64,000 nt of DNA from contig NBIV01000113.1 in NCBI GenBank assembly GCA_003194525.1, forward strand, positions 171,909 through 235,908. Reading direction: 5' to 3'. Position numbers and translations under genes: made by a program. Under the pieces are notes generated by a model. That model was not told the DNA's origin and did not search any database. It worked only from the letters and a program-made list of their open reading frames with translations. Below are positions 34,097 through 44,881 of the stretch, piece by piece. Position 1 is the stretch's first letter; the number at the start of each line of letters is the position of its first letter. This stretch comes from Gracilariopsis chorda. Its lineage: Eukaryota; Rhodophyta; Florideophyceae; Gracilariales; Gracilariaceae.

Positions 34097-34153
34097 TGCG
34101 ATGTAGTCACATTTAATGGTCATATTATGACCATTAAATGTGACTACATCGCA
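34097..34153. repeat. Perfect 28-bp inverted repeat with a 1-nt spacer
   Basis: The left arm 34097-34124 and right arm 34126-34153 are exact reverse complements (arm starts TGCGATGTAGTCACATTTAA). Nothing coding is near. It could extrude as a cruciform or be the remnant of a fold-back element. Confidence 0.95.
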
Positions 34154-34596
34154 ACCCTTTAATTAGTATAAGTACTGAGGTCATTCCGAGAATGACACTC
34201 AACGTTCTAGTCATCGGCAGTTGCACTGCAGCTCTGAGCTGTCGATCATCAGGTAAACATGTACCACCCGCTCGCTTGCACTCTCTTAGAGGGACCGTCG
34301 TCATTAAATAAAATTTGCGCCCAGGAATGTCAATTGTACTCTTCAAATAACGGAAAGAAAACACATATTCAAATAACAAATTTGTGCTGTTGCTATCAAG
34401 AGCAATCGTATACGCACGAAAACCAATTTACGATTCATTACAGCGTATTCACACGTACGAAAACGTATCCTTGGTTATTTCCAAAGCACATTTCCAAATC
34501 AAAAACAAACAGTCGCTCGATGTCTACCTTTCGTAGGCGTACAGCATGCACAGGGGGAGGCCTACCATTCTTCAGCGGCGGTGTCTTCGTCGTAAC

Positions 34597-35570
34597 TTCT
34601 TCTTCTTCTTCTTTATTTTGGGTTCAATATGTCTGATTACGGCATATTGATAGAGGTTTTTTCTATTTATGAGAAAAACCTCTCTCTCCTAAGAAAGGCT
34701 AACAACTTCTGTGGCCACTGGCGGACTATCTCCGCCAAAGTCTTACCTTTTCTCTCTGCTGCGGCAGGAAGCTCGCGTCTCCTAGAATCTGTCCGCTTAG
34801 TACAACGAAGCACATAGTGTTCAGCGCTGTTGGTAGCGCGCGTGTTACAGTCACATCGTGATGGTTTCCCTTCTATGTAACTTGCAACAGGGTGAAGCTT
34901 CGGCGTGTGTCCTACATAGATCTGAGACAGCGTGACTTCTGCTTTCCGAGGCGATATGATGCCTTGTAGTTCTTCTGGGACGTCATTGATCAAAGGCTTG
35001 GCTCTAGAGGCAGCCATTATTCGTGTCTTGGCGTCCTCAAAGTAGACCGGTACTCTGACTTGATCTTTCAAAGGAGTGCTCAAACCTTGCTTTGCAAGGC
35101 TATCCACCCGTTCATTCTGCGGAAGGCCGCAGTGTCCGGGTATCCAAACGATATCAACGAAACAGCCTCTTTTGTCGGTGATGGAACTTAGTATTCGTGA
35201 CACAGTTTGTAACGAAGAAGGTTGCTGTCGAAGAGAGCTCTGCAACCCATCTACCATACTTTTGGAGTCTGTTGCCAATCTGATTCGTCCTTTCCATCCT
35301 TCTTCACATCTTTGCAAAACCTTTTCAAGCGCGTAACTTCGTTGTTCACAAGCGGAGCACCGCTGCGAGTTATGCTGTGCTGCTACGCTGTCCCTTTTCG
35401 AAGTCCCCCTCCACCCGAGGAGCAGTGAAGCCCTTTTGGAACTCACTGAATGCACAAGACAAGACTCTACCTACGGCAAAGCACAGCGTCAGAAGCTCGG
35501 CCATGCTCGGTGCTTCCTACTTTTTCCCGAACCAGAGACTTCCGCCTACGCGGAGCTTCCGAAAGAGAGA
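34597..35570 (-). mobile_element. 5'-truncated LINE: ORF2 C-terminus and 3' tail
   Basis: The minus frame 35455-34667 ends an RNase H domain of the I/Tad/Jockey type: LATDSKSMVDGLQ, then FVDIVWIPGHCGLPQNERVD and SLAKQG. A C-x-C ... H ... C cluster follows (CDCNTRATNSAEHYVLRC), as in LINE ORF2 ends. After the stop at 34667 the minus strand carries AATAAA (34617-34612) followed by five GAA units (to 34597), a typical short-repeat LINE 3' tail. The RT and endonuclease are absent, and upstream sequence to about 35570 is frameshifted. Confidence 0.85.
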
Positions 35571-35649
35571 ATTAAGTAACACATGTTTCCCAAAAAGTGT
35601 TCGACCAGGTACTCTTCACGAGGTGGGCAATCCGTTCCCCTCAATGCGC

Positions 35650-37287
35650 TTAGTCTAGCGGCACAAACGGTCTCCGCACACATGCCATGCCTTCATCAAC
35701 GAGTCCCAGGTGCTGAGTGTCATGTGCTGTATCGATTAGACCAACATTTAGCGCTACGTCACGGGTGGGTGCTTTCGAACCGGATTCCGAACGATACATA
35801 CCTGCAACAGCCTGGAAGCTAACGATCTCTGATCCCAGATTCAGTCGCCGACTCTGCACACAGTTCGATATCGATGATACGAATGTGAACAGGAGCAACG
35901 TGGCTATCGCTGTCAAAAACACCACGGTCTGTGTTCTGCCCATTACAACGACTTCCTTCACACCACCGTCGGCAACTGCTAGGCGCTCGCCCTCGTGTAT
36001 GCTGTAGAACATTCTGTCCGAACGCACCCTGGAGCGCAGTTCCCACTCAAAAACCTCTGCAGCTACAAAACGAGCATAGTCCGTTTCAATCAGCCATGCC
36101 AGCAGATCACCGTTATTCGCCGATTCGTTCTGGTTGCTGGCCGGAAACATTTCCAAAGACACGGTTTGAAGCTTGTCTTTTTCCTTCCGAATAAACGGTC
36201 TGGGTTCTCCGTCGGGGCATATGTATTCGTCGTCGTCAAAAGTCCAGGTACCAGTGTACTTGAGAGACGGGTTTTCGCCAAAACATGGGCGCGCGTCACA
36301 AACAGTTTGCCCAGATTTGTAGAGTCGAACACTAACTCTCCACACGAAAGAGTCGTCACGGCGTACGAGAGCGTATACGGACCACACTACGTTGCTGTCA
36401 TAATGAGAGCGTTTGGTAACGGCGGCATATCCTTTGTACTCTTTGTCGTTCTCGTCCACAATATCGGCTGCGAACACGCCCGTTATGGAGTCGGAACTCA
36501 AGCCCTTCTCATTGCTTAAGCGGGATAGCGTGATGGACTTCACGTTCACTCCGGTCACTCCCGGACTGCTGGAGAAAAAACGAGCAGCCGTACGGTTTTC
36601 CGAACCTCCTGTTCCATCCAAGCACATAACCGTTTGTCGTCCCTCAGCCTGGACGACAGCCCCGACGTAGACGACGGTGTATGAATCGTTGAGCTGTCTC
36701 ACACAGGATGATATGTACTGGGCGGCAAGATTGGGGTGCTCTCGCACGATGTACTTTGAGCTGGAGTTGGTTCCTGAGGATTGAAACGGCGCAATGTCAC
36801 GGGCTTCTTGTTCGGTGAGACCGAACACCGGAAAAGGAGACATGAGCATGGTTTGTCCTGTCTTAACGCTTATAGAATCATTTGCCGGGGATGAAGTGGA
36901 AAAGGTGGAGACTGTGGCCAGGCGTTTCTGGTCGACCGTACGTTCAAAAATGGCGGCCGCAATGATAAGAAAGACGAGCAATACAATGCGAAACATCTGC
37001 GATGCCAACAGTCGACATCGCGGTCGCGATTCAGGGCTCGATACGAAATTCTCGATACCTATCGCACGCAGTAGACGGGGTGCGGAGCGAATTTGAATCG
37101 CGTTGCCACCAGAGACGACACTTCGTGCGGCGCAGTATACCCAATGATCCTTGAAGAGTTCTTGAAGTGGACGGAGAACGAGCTCGTTGACAAGCAGTAG
37201 AATGAGCAGAAATTGACCGATATTTGTCTGGAGCGAGTAGACGGAAGGCCCAAGTGTGCCGTCCACGGAGGGTGGTGCGGTTTCCAT
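35650..37287 (-). CDS. Glycosylated membrane protein of unknown family
   Basis: From the first ATG (37287) 545 residues follow. Hydrophobic segments lie at about 23-38 (weak), 99-114 (FRIVLLVFLIIAAAIF) and 455-477 (VVFLTAIATLLLFTFVSSIS). An internal ATG at 36996 would make the second segment a signal peptide and the product a type I membrane protein with a single C-terminal anchor, which is equally plausible. The large middle part has sequons (NDS, NSS, NRT, NES) and several cysteines, so it probably faces the lumen or outside. The tail after the last segment is about 68 residues. A decayed paralogue lies at 29935-31745. I do not recognise a family. Confidence 0.7.
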   Translation of the reverse strand: METAPPSVDGTLGPSVYSLQTNIGQFLLILLLVNELVLRPLQELFKDHWVYCAARSVVSGGNAIQIRSAPRLLRAIGIENFVSSPESRPRCRLLASQMFRIVLLVFLIIAAAIFERTVDQKRLATVSTFSTSSPANDSISVKTGQTMLMSPFPVFGLTEQEARDIAPFQSSGTNSSSKYIVREHPNLAAQYISSCVRQLNDSYTVVYVGAVVQAEGRQTVMCLDGTGGSENRTAARFFSSSPGVTGVNVKSITLSRLSNEKGLSSDSITGVFAADIVDENDKEYKGYAAVTKRSHYDSNVVWSVYALVRRDDSFVWRVSVRLYKSGQTVCDARPCFGENPSLKYTGTWTFDDDEYICPDGEPRPFIRKEKDKLQTVSLEMFPASNQNESANNGDLLAWLIETDYARFVAAEVFEWELRSRVRSDRMFYSIHEGERLAVADGGVKEVVVMGRTQTVVFLTAIATLLLFTFVSSISNCVQSRRLNLGSEIVSFQAVAGMYRSESGSKAPTRDVALNVGLIDTAHDTQHLGLVDEGMACVRRPFVPLD

Positions 37288-37557
37288 TGTGTTTGGGATC
37301 AAGAACGAAAACGTTCACCAGAGCAACCACCTTACTGGCGCGGATGTAATGACATGCAAAGTATATCAGACTGCACGGAGCTAAAAACTCTATTCGAGCG
37401 TAAGGCGGTGATTCCTAGGTGTACGAAGAGCTGCAACAGTTGCGAGAATCCAGGTGCCGTGCGCAAATACGCTACCGCTGTTGGCTTCTTACGTGAGTTT
37501 GCTCATGCATTCTTTTTACAGGGCGTATTCTTTGGGATCATCTCTCCGATAGGATAA
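37213..37557 (+). other. Open stretch with a ShKT-like cysteine motif
   Basis: The open frame has no ATG at its start. 37345-37443 reads a 33-residue cysteine pattern beginning CNDMQSISDC and ending CTKSCNSC, close to the ShKT spacing (C ... C ... C-x3-C-x2-C) but with the middle cysteine missing. Another Cys cluster precedes it (CAVHGGWCGFHC). It overlaps, antisense, the 5' end of the membrane-protein gene. It may be an exon of an unrecognised secreted protein or chance. Confidence 0.3.
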
Positions 37558-38115
37558 CGTTTGTAAACAGGGATGCGACGACGCAATCTGCTGAGAGCAA
37601 AGCATGCAGAGCCAGGATATATCCGGAACTCTCTCGAGCCCCCGTTTGCTTCGAAGTAGTATTCCATGATCAAGCGGCTGTAGTTAACATAATTTCAAAC
37701 CGGGTGGATTAATGTTAACTGAGTTCGCAGCCATCAGCACATTCAGATTCGGCACAGAGGTGAACATGCGTGCAGTCGCGTTGCTCGGAATACACTATAT
37801 AACTCACGTGTAGATGACGTTGAGGAATGTCACTCCGGATTACGGAGTGACCAACCTATGGGGTCCGTAAGTCTATCTTTCAAATCTTCCTCGACGGAGG
37901 AACATTCGCATCCAATGCTCATAGATGGGGCGGTCTTTGTAACACACGGCGACGAAGACCGCCAACCGACAAACAGCAAGGAAGCTCATAGCTACCCACG
38001 CTTGCAGCAGTGCATATGAAAAGCTTGCCGCATTACCGAAACGGCGTGCTCCGTCTTGACCAATAGCAAGCCATCTTCGGCGGTTTCATCGTTGTACACA
38101 GTTGGCAAGGAGAAA
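37558..38115. other. No gene seen
   Basis: No open frame of note and no repeat seen between the ShKT-like stretch and the tandem repeat. Confidence 0.5.
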
Positions 38116-38205
38116 CTGTAAAATAGAAGTTAGCGTGGGTGTCGACTGTAAAATAGAAGTTAGTGTGGGTGTCGACTGTAAAATAGAAGTTAGCGTGGGT
38201 GTCAA
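38116..38205 (+). repeat. Three tandem copies of a 30-bp unit
   Basis: The unit begins ctgtaaaatagaagttag and ends gggtgtcga. The copies differ at one or two positions. Because 30 is a multiple of three, the open frame passes through and would encode a 10-residue repeat (CKIEVSVGVD), but no gene context supports translation. Confidence 0.9.
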
Positions 38206-40682
38206 CTGTGCACTGATGATTCCAGCGCATCGTATAGGCAACCCCTTCCTCTCAGCAAGAACACAATCTTTTGCAACAGGCCCCGTTTGGTACCCTTGTA
38301 AGATTCATCCGTCCCTTTCCATGGAAATATTAGCGTTGTTTCTTGCTCGTTGCAGGCAATAACGCGATAGTTTCAATGAAACGGCCAACACAATCTATCG
38401 AACATTATGGAGACGTAAACTAATACCGAAGGATACCGTTGTTTAACATTAACCTACCTACCCTTCCTGGCCCAGCAAACTAACAAGCTCCAACCTTCAT
38501 CTAAGGTTTTAAGACCTAACAAGGGGCAAAAAAATCCTGCTCATCCCAACGTCTTCCGTAAAGACGCTTCCGTAAACTCGGCGAACTTCCAAACGGAATT
38601 CTTTAAAGCCATTGTAATCAAATACGGATACTCCGTATTTGTATGGCTGTGGGTCACCAAGTTATAATCGGCGCGTGGCACGAGAGCGCATCGTCACGTT
38701 TTTCTTTGAATTTGTTGGGTTACGAAACGCATTTCTGTTACAGGTTGGACCGCGTGTGTTCACCAAAATGACTCGATACTTTAAAAGAAGTGGTAGACGT
38801 TGTCAAATGCTCACCAAAGCAATCATTTAAATTACTCATATCTTCACCAAGATAGTCCTTTTTAATACTGTAATTGAGTGCAGACTTCGTTAAAATGTTT
38901 CATCCCCTGTTGGCAGTTTTGGCAGGTGTGCCCAATTTTGGGAGAGGCGTGTTAATTCTCGAAGTTGAGATAGTGATGGACTGCTAGAACACCCGTACTT
39001 GCACCGCTTTCGCCGGCGCCAGCAGCCGTCACTGCGCGCATCTCTGCAATAAAATCTATAGCTACCTGTGCAACCCCTTGATCTCGAAGAGGGACAGGAG
39101 TGCACATTTTGGCTATTGAAGTTTCTCGCACAGAGAACAGCTTCGCCGCCAACGGAGAAACGTTAGACCCCAAACCAGTGTCGTCCTTACCTCTCAGCTT
39201 CCGCTGCACTCTCTCCCCTTGGATCACAAACGTGCCTTGGATGCATAAGGCTGCAACGCAAGCGTTGCAAGGAGTGACGTTCACACGTCATATCCAGTAA
39301 GTCCTCTGCTTCCTTGATCGGGTGAGTGAGACCCCTAGGTTAATGGTTGCCATCCGATTGCGCGAGCACAAACCTCGCGTAAGACGGGGGTACAGCAATG
39401 TTTGATAATACATCTAACGACCCTCCTTTTTGGAAAGATTACCAACGGTAGCCGGCTACTCCTTTAAACCCTTACTCTTTCAAGCGAGAGTGATTCGAAT
39501 GACAAGAAACAGGGAATCATGCTGACCGTCTCTATGAAGGCGTTGTGCTCTCGAATCTAGTGGAAATTATGTCACCCTCAACGGATGTGTGAAAAAAATG
39601 CCCTGCCAACTCACAAGTTAAGGTCTTGTTAGTCGTGGTTGGTTGTCTAATACTTGATGCCGCCAAAGTGTACGCACCCAACAGCAGGAAAGGTATGTTC
39701 CCGCGTACAGACATCATTGATGAGTCTCCGTGTATATGAGCAAAGAATACGAAAAGCACGGTTGGATAAAGCTTTAGGAACTCCAATAAGATAGAATCAA
39801 TCAAACGGGTCCCAACTCAAAGAAATCTCACCTCAGTTGGCAAATGACGGTTGAACAAATTCGGGAGAAATCCTGTAAGTCGGATCTAGTATGTGAGCTG
39901 GAGCAAACAGGCTCATTCCAACTCAAGGGAGAAAGCTCATAGTATTAAAATCTGTGATAAAGGATACGCAGCAGAGAAGCGTATTTTGCAAACGAGGTAT
40001 ACTCTTTTCGTGAGCGAGCTATTTCTCGTAGAAGATTCGACTGCCGATCTGTTTCGCTGCTCCCCAACTCGCAGCAAGAACGGGTCGAGAGACACGGTTG
40101 GTAAGCTTATAACTTCTTACTCGAAGCACACATAATCTTGCGTAGATATTTGAGCCAGTTAAACAACTGTTTTGTATTTGAGAGCTTAACTGCAACCAAA
40201 TTGATATCGGCGGCGTTACGCACATTGCAAGCGTTGCATGGTTTTACAAAATTTATGTATCAGATAGTTTACATTGCGATGACGTCTTTGTTGATTGCTC
40301 ACAATGTGGTTTCGAGGGTGATTCCAGACCACACGTGCAAATAAATTGTGTACGAGGGTGAACCCTTTACCAGCAATTGCACAGAAACGAAGGCAGTATC
40401 CTTCCTTACTGAAGGGTACGTACCGCGAATACCAGTTCCTACCCTGGTGATATAGCAATGCTGGGGGTTATCATGATAGGTTACGAGCCTTCTACCGTGT
40501 GTGCTGATGCGGTAACAATGACGTACAGATTCGCATGTTTTCAAAAGCCTACTTAAAAGTCCTTGGACCTGCAGATGCTGTGGGTGTGCGATGGAGTACC
40601 ACTCACACCGCCCGCAGAATCCAACCTCAAAACCTGCCTTCTCTGGTCAACGATCTCGTTCTCGAAGAAAGCCGCACCCACC
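38206..40682. other. No confident gene; two weak candidates
   Basis: 38952-39284 (minus) is a 110-codon open frame without recognised motifs. 39532-39717 (minus), from an internal ATG, would give a 61-residue peptide whose start (MMSVRGNIPFLLLGAYTLAA) looks like a signal peptide. Neither has further support. Confidence 0.4.
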
Positions 40683-41060
40683 ATGAAGTTCAGCAACATT
40701 TTTCTTTTGGTCTCGTTGTTCGGACTTATCGCGCTGGTCTCCGCCGAGAAAAAGGAACTCCCGGCCACGAATGGTCTCCAAAAGGATTTGACTGGTTTGG
40801 AAACAGACGCCTCACTTGTGCAGGGTGAGGAATCTTCCGCCACGATGATGGCAGAGAACACTGTTCGCAGCCATTGTCGACCGAGATACGTATGCAGATA
40901 CTATAGCTGTCGAAAGACATACACAGATTACGGACCTTCGAGTTCGTGCGGATGGAGGACTTTTGAGAGGAGGAGGCGTCCGAGATGTTATCGTGGAAGG
41001 TATCGTCGGAGGTGTCGCTGCAAATATCGTTGCACTATTTCCAATGATTCTGATTACTAA
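40683..41060 (+). CDS. Small secreted cationic cysteine-rich protein
   Basis: ATG 40683 in a good context (cccaccATGa) gives 125 residues. Residues 1-21 (MKFSNIFLLVSLFGLIALVS then A) are a clear signal peptide. Residues 22-60 are acidic and cysteine-free (EKKELPATNG ... GEESSATMMAEN). The last 65 are strongly basic, with eight cysteines and many Arg/Tyr (CRPRYVCRYYSCRK, CYRGRYRRRCRCKYRC). A signal, an acidic pro-part and a basic disulfide-rich mature part is the layout of many antimicrobial peptide precursors, or of an extracellular-matrix protein. Function is not known. A TATA-like cttaaaag lies about 130 bp upstream. Confidence 0.75.
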   Translation: MKFSNIFLLVSLFGLIALVSAEKKELPATNGLQKDLTGLETDASLVQGEESSATMMAENTVRSHCRPRYVCRYYSCRKTYTDYGPSSSCGWRTFERRRRPRCYRGRYRRRCRCKYRCTISNDSDY

Positions 41061-42295
41061 GAATTTGAAACTTTGACTAGCTTGTCGAAAGCCTCTTCCG
41101 CTTGTTTGGCAAGCCTTTATGGGAATTTGAGTTGATGAGTCACTGAGCTATGGCCCGTTTTTGTGCGCTTTGGCAACTGAGGTGTGCAAAGATAGGACTT
41201 TATCTTGTGTGTTTTGCTCGTGGGGCTATTGAAACGATACGTAGAGCATACAAACGCGTATCTATCAAGTATTGCATAAAAAGAGATTTGCTGGATCTGT
41301 TGTGCGTTTACTTCTATGTCGGTCGATATATTGCGTTGGGATGCTCCTGGAGGCAGACTTAGGTGGAAACGATGGCGAGAGAAGAAGACGGATTTGGTGA
41401 CACAGAAATGTTGGATGTCCATCCGCTCGACCATCGCGGAAACAGCTTCACCTTCAACAGTTTGCTAACCCTTTAACTCTACGAAGTACGGGAAGATAAT
41501 CCTTTGGGAACTTCAATTTTTATGCACGGCATGCGCTGACGTGTACCATTACGCGTAATTATACTGTAGGTGTACGGTCGTCCCGTATCATTGCTGTCAC
41601 TGGAGGTCGCGGAAATTATGTTATCCCGTGTTTGAAAGATATCAACAGTGTATAATGCGTAGTTTATACAAACGAAACCTACGAAAAAGCAAGCCACTCA
41701 ATAAACAGAAGAAAAAAGGAAGAACAAAGGAACAGCGCACAGCACTACGGTCTTCTCAAACTATGTTGGAACAGAGGAGTCTGTAAGAAAATACAATGTA
41801 CCCTAACAAACTTGCGCACGAACAATATGTTCGTGTCTTGTAAACTTATCATCTGGCACTTTCAGAACAACGTAGAAGATTTTTATTCCGTCCGGAATTT
41901 TTGAAAGCATTTTTTTCGGCATATAAGATTCCACAACAAACGGTAAAGATATATGCCAGAAGGAAATGACATCTTCCTCAAGATACCGTCAAATAATCTT
42001 CAACGCCTTCTGAAAACTCCGCATTTTTAGTTTTTCATAGAATCTAATTGTTGGGTAAACCATTCTTCATAAAAATTACAATGAAAAGCGGTATTCAGCC
42101 GCAAGCAGCGCTTCGTGCCGCGGCCAGAAGTTTGCATAAAATATCCGCACAAATTTTGGTTTACGCATAAACTAAAATATGTCAAACTAACGTAGCTCCT
42201 CTACAAAGTCTACAGTTTCTTGTAGAACAGGGTTTTTGATGCTCACCGGCATTAACTGGAAGTCCTACGCATTTCGGGGCGTCTCGTCTTCACTA
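41061..42295. other. No gene seen; probably includes the Helitron 3' flank
   Basis: AT-rich with short open stretches only. The Helitron helicase ends at about 42296, so the element's 3' terminus should lie here, but I could not pick out a convincing hairpin plus CTRR end. Confidence 0.4.
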
Positions 42296-43132
42296 TGCAG
42301 CAGTTACACATCATCAAAATTTCCGACACGTGAAAGTCCAACATAGACCTGGGCGGGCGAAAAAAAGTTTTTTTGAAAATCAATTATCATTTTCTTCAGC
42401 ATTTCTCCTTGCAATCTATGCACAGTTCCTGCAAATGCCAATCTGATGGGAAACTGTCTATGTTTGATTTTCTCACCCGCAAACTCGAAAACAAAGTCAA
42501 TGAAGTGCAGTAAAAAGCTTTACTGAATTTCCTCATGTTCATCAATGCCCGAAAGTCGAATCACTCTGCTAAAAATGCTGGTAACCATAAACATCTTTCC
42601 ATTCAGCAAATGCGGATGAATTAAATTTCGAATGACCATAACAAGAACACCCAACTTCAGTTTGAAATGGTGCTTCAGGACTCCAGTTCGAGCGTAATTA
42701 TACGTCAGTTCAGGTGCAATGATACTATTTGTGTGAAATTTTTCACCGGTTGGCCCTCGGTTGGAAACGATCTTCGTTGCCGACTTCAAGTCAAACATAC
42801 TTCCTGGGAAATACTCCAATGCGTTCTGTTTATGTTCCTCCACTAATTGATTTGTGAGCGCCACAATCAATCGGTTGAGCTTGACATCTTCTTTCTTCCG
42901 TGTTGTAAACCATTTTCAAAGCAACTTGTATGCTTCGTGTACATCTGACGTAGACATGAGTGGAAGCTTTGTAGATGTTGGAAACGTCCCACGACCAAGA
43001 CTGAGCAAACATTTTGCAAAAACTGGATCATCTTGTGTACGAACCTGTTCTGTAAGGCGAAGAACTTTGAACGTTCTGTCCCAAGTCTTGCAAGAGTACC
43101 ATGGAAGCTCCCGTAAGAGATTCACTGGAATA
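42296..43132 (-). pseudogene. Helitron helicase, C-terminal half
   Basis: Resumes at 43132 with IPVNLLRELPWY, then FKVLRLTEQVRTQDD, IVALTNQLVEEH, LKLGVLVMVIRNL and the final motifs FPIRLAFAGTVHRLQGEML and AQVYVGLSRVGNF, which are motifs V and VI of PIF1 helicases. Stops separate some pieces (near 42915 and 42520). Confidence 0.9.
43128..43132. other. Target-site duplication, left copy (GAATA)
   Basis: Identical to 44035-44039 on the other side of the solo LTR. The 5-bp length is normal for Gypsy integrases. Confidence 0.9.
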
Positions 43133-44034
43133 TAAAGTGCAATTCTCAAGGAGGAAGACTCAGCGATGCCCTGTGGACTTGGTGTTTTTGCCGCTTTCGC
43201 GTGTTTATGATTACTATCGCTATTAGCGGGTGTCTCAGCCCTCATCGGATCCGCACTGTGCACCAGGTGCACACCTGTGCATGCGCCGTGTGTCGCCCAA
43301 GGCGTGAGTGGACAACGTGTGACACGGATAGTCAAGAGGAGGTTGGCACCACAGTGTGGACATTTAGTTAACTTATAATTATTATTTATTATTTATCTAC
43401 GCTACAGTAGGGAGATTACTACACTATATAGTGGCTCGGCGACCACGCCCTGACACTGATTAAAGTTCCCCAACCAGGGGTTCTTGGCTCTAAGTCTTTT
43501 CCGCTTTCGCGAGTCTTCTACGCTCCTCGGAGGTAAAGCCGCGTTACTAACGGTAGACCTATCCACCCTGCGTCACTAGTAGTATCACCGGCTTGGGCAC
43601 TTGTCACTTAATTCTCCACCGCCGTGTTGTCACCCCTGTATAGGGTTCCTTTGTACCTTTTTCCGTGGCCCCGTTGGCCCACACCCCCGTCGCCCCCAAT
43701 CGGGCATCCCCTGTATTTCCCTTACCCCACTCTCGTGGTTTCTATCCCTTTGTGTGGTTGCTCGTCACCGCTGACGCGTGTCTCTCGTGCCGGTATCCCG
43801 TGACGTCTTCCCCCACTTACGTGGACTCGTACTTCTTGGAAGGGCTGTTTTCCCATTCGTGGTGATCCTAATCCTATCGTTTCAACTCTCCCCGCTTGGC
43901 GTGAGGGTGAGCCTCGGCTTTACAACCCGACTTCGTCGTGCTCATCCGGAGAGGCTCCGTTCGCTGTGATACCCTCCAGAGGGGAAGATCCGAACGTCTT
44001 CGTGTGTTGTCCCGCTTGCGAGTATTGCACTACA
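43133..44034 (+). repeat. Solo Gypsy LTR inside the Helitron helicase
   Basis: Starts TAAAGTGCAATTC (the family start is TGAAGTGCAA) and ends GTATTGCACTACA (family TTGCACCACA). Internal blocks such as cccctgtatagggtt and cccccacttacgtgg match the Gypsy LTRs. It is flanked by GAATA at 43128-43132 and 44035-44039. Removing the LTR and one GAATA restores the helicase reading frame exactly at the join. Confidence 0.93.
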
Positions 44035-44881
44035 GAATATTACGAACTTTTTCATCTTTTTTGGATACTTTTCTCGTTCTTGGAACCACTGGAAGCAGTT
44101 GAATATAGTCGCCTGCCACAACTACGAACATACCTCCAAATTCTTTCGCAGAGTTTCTTACGTCCTTTACTACGGTGTTCAAAATCTCGAAGAGCATTTT
44201 CGGGCACATTGAAGCTTCATCAATTACAAGCAAAACCGTCTTGCGTATTATTTCTGCTCTCTGTGATTGTGGTCCATACTTGGAAAGTGTTCGTCGCTCT
44301 CTACCTTGTGAATATTTGTTTTCATCAACTCTCAATCCAAGCAAACTATGCAAAGCTCTTCAGCCTTAATATATGGCAGTAGCAATACCTGTCGTGGCTG
44401 TCATCTGCACCAGTAGGCCTTCATGCTCAACATTATCTCTCAGCAAAGATAGGAGATAGGTCTTTCCTGTCCCCGCTCGTTTTTGTAAGAAGAAACCGCT
44501 TCCGTGTGTGTTGAGTCTTTCAGACTCTCCCATTATCTCTCGATATTGTATTTCTCTCATTATTTTGTCAAAAACTAGCTTCTGGCCTTCTTTCAGATAA
44601 TTATATTGCTTTTTTAACCTTCGCCTGGACCTCGAAGAAGAGCTGTGACGTACTTCAGCATTTTCTTCTGCTAATTGCAGTTGGCGCTCTCTGAGATGAA
44701 GTCTTGATACAGTATGATGAAAGAAGGGTTTATTTCTGATAAGCCGACCGCCATGTCTGTCCAAACTCTCAATGATTCTTCTTAGTAGTTCTTCTCTTCT
44801 TTGTGCTCTGTTTCTCTCGGTTATATCTGCAGTTAGAGCTCGTTCGTGTTTTTCAATCGCTGTATTAGGATTTACCCCTTC
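44035..44881 (-). pseudogene. Helitron helicase, N-terminal half (PIF1 family)
   Basis: The Walker A box RAGTGKT is at 44479-44459, the motif Ia-like block VQMTATTGIATAIY follows, and the Walker B region KTVLLVIDEASMCPKMLFEI is in 44353-44030, with the GDYIQLLPVV motif III. A frame change lies near 44360. The coding sequence stops abruptly at 44035, the junction with the solo LTR. Confidence 0.9.

Noticed and set aside
37493..37521. GTGAGT ... TTTTTACAG resembling a spliceosomal intron
   Set aside because: Only 29 nt between the splice-like sites, too short for a normal intron, and no transcript evidence is available.
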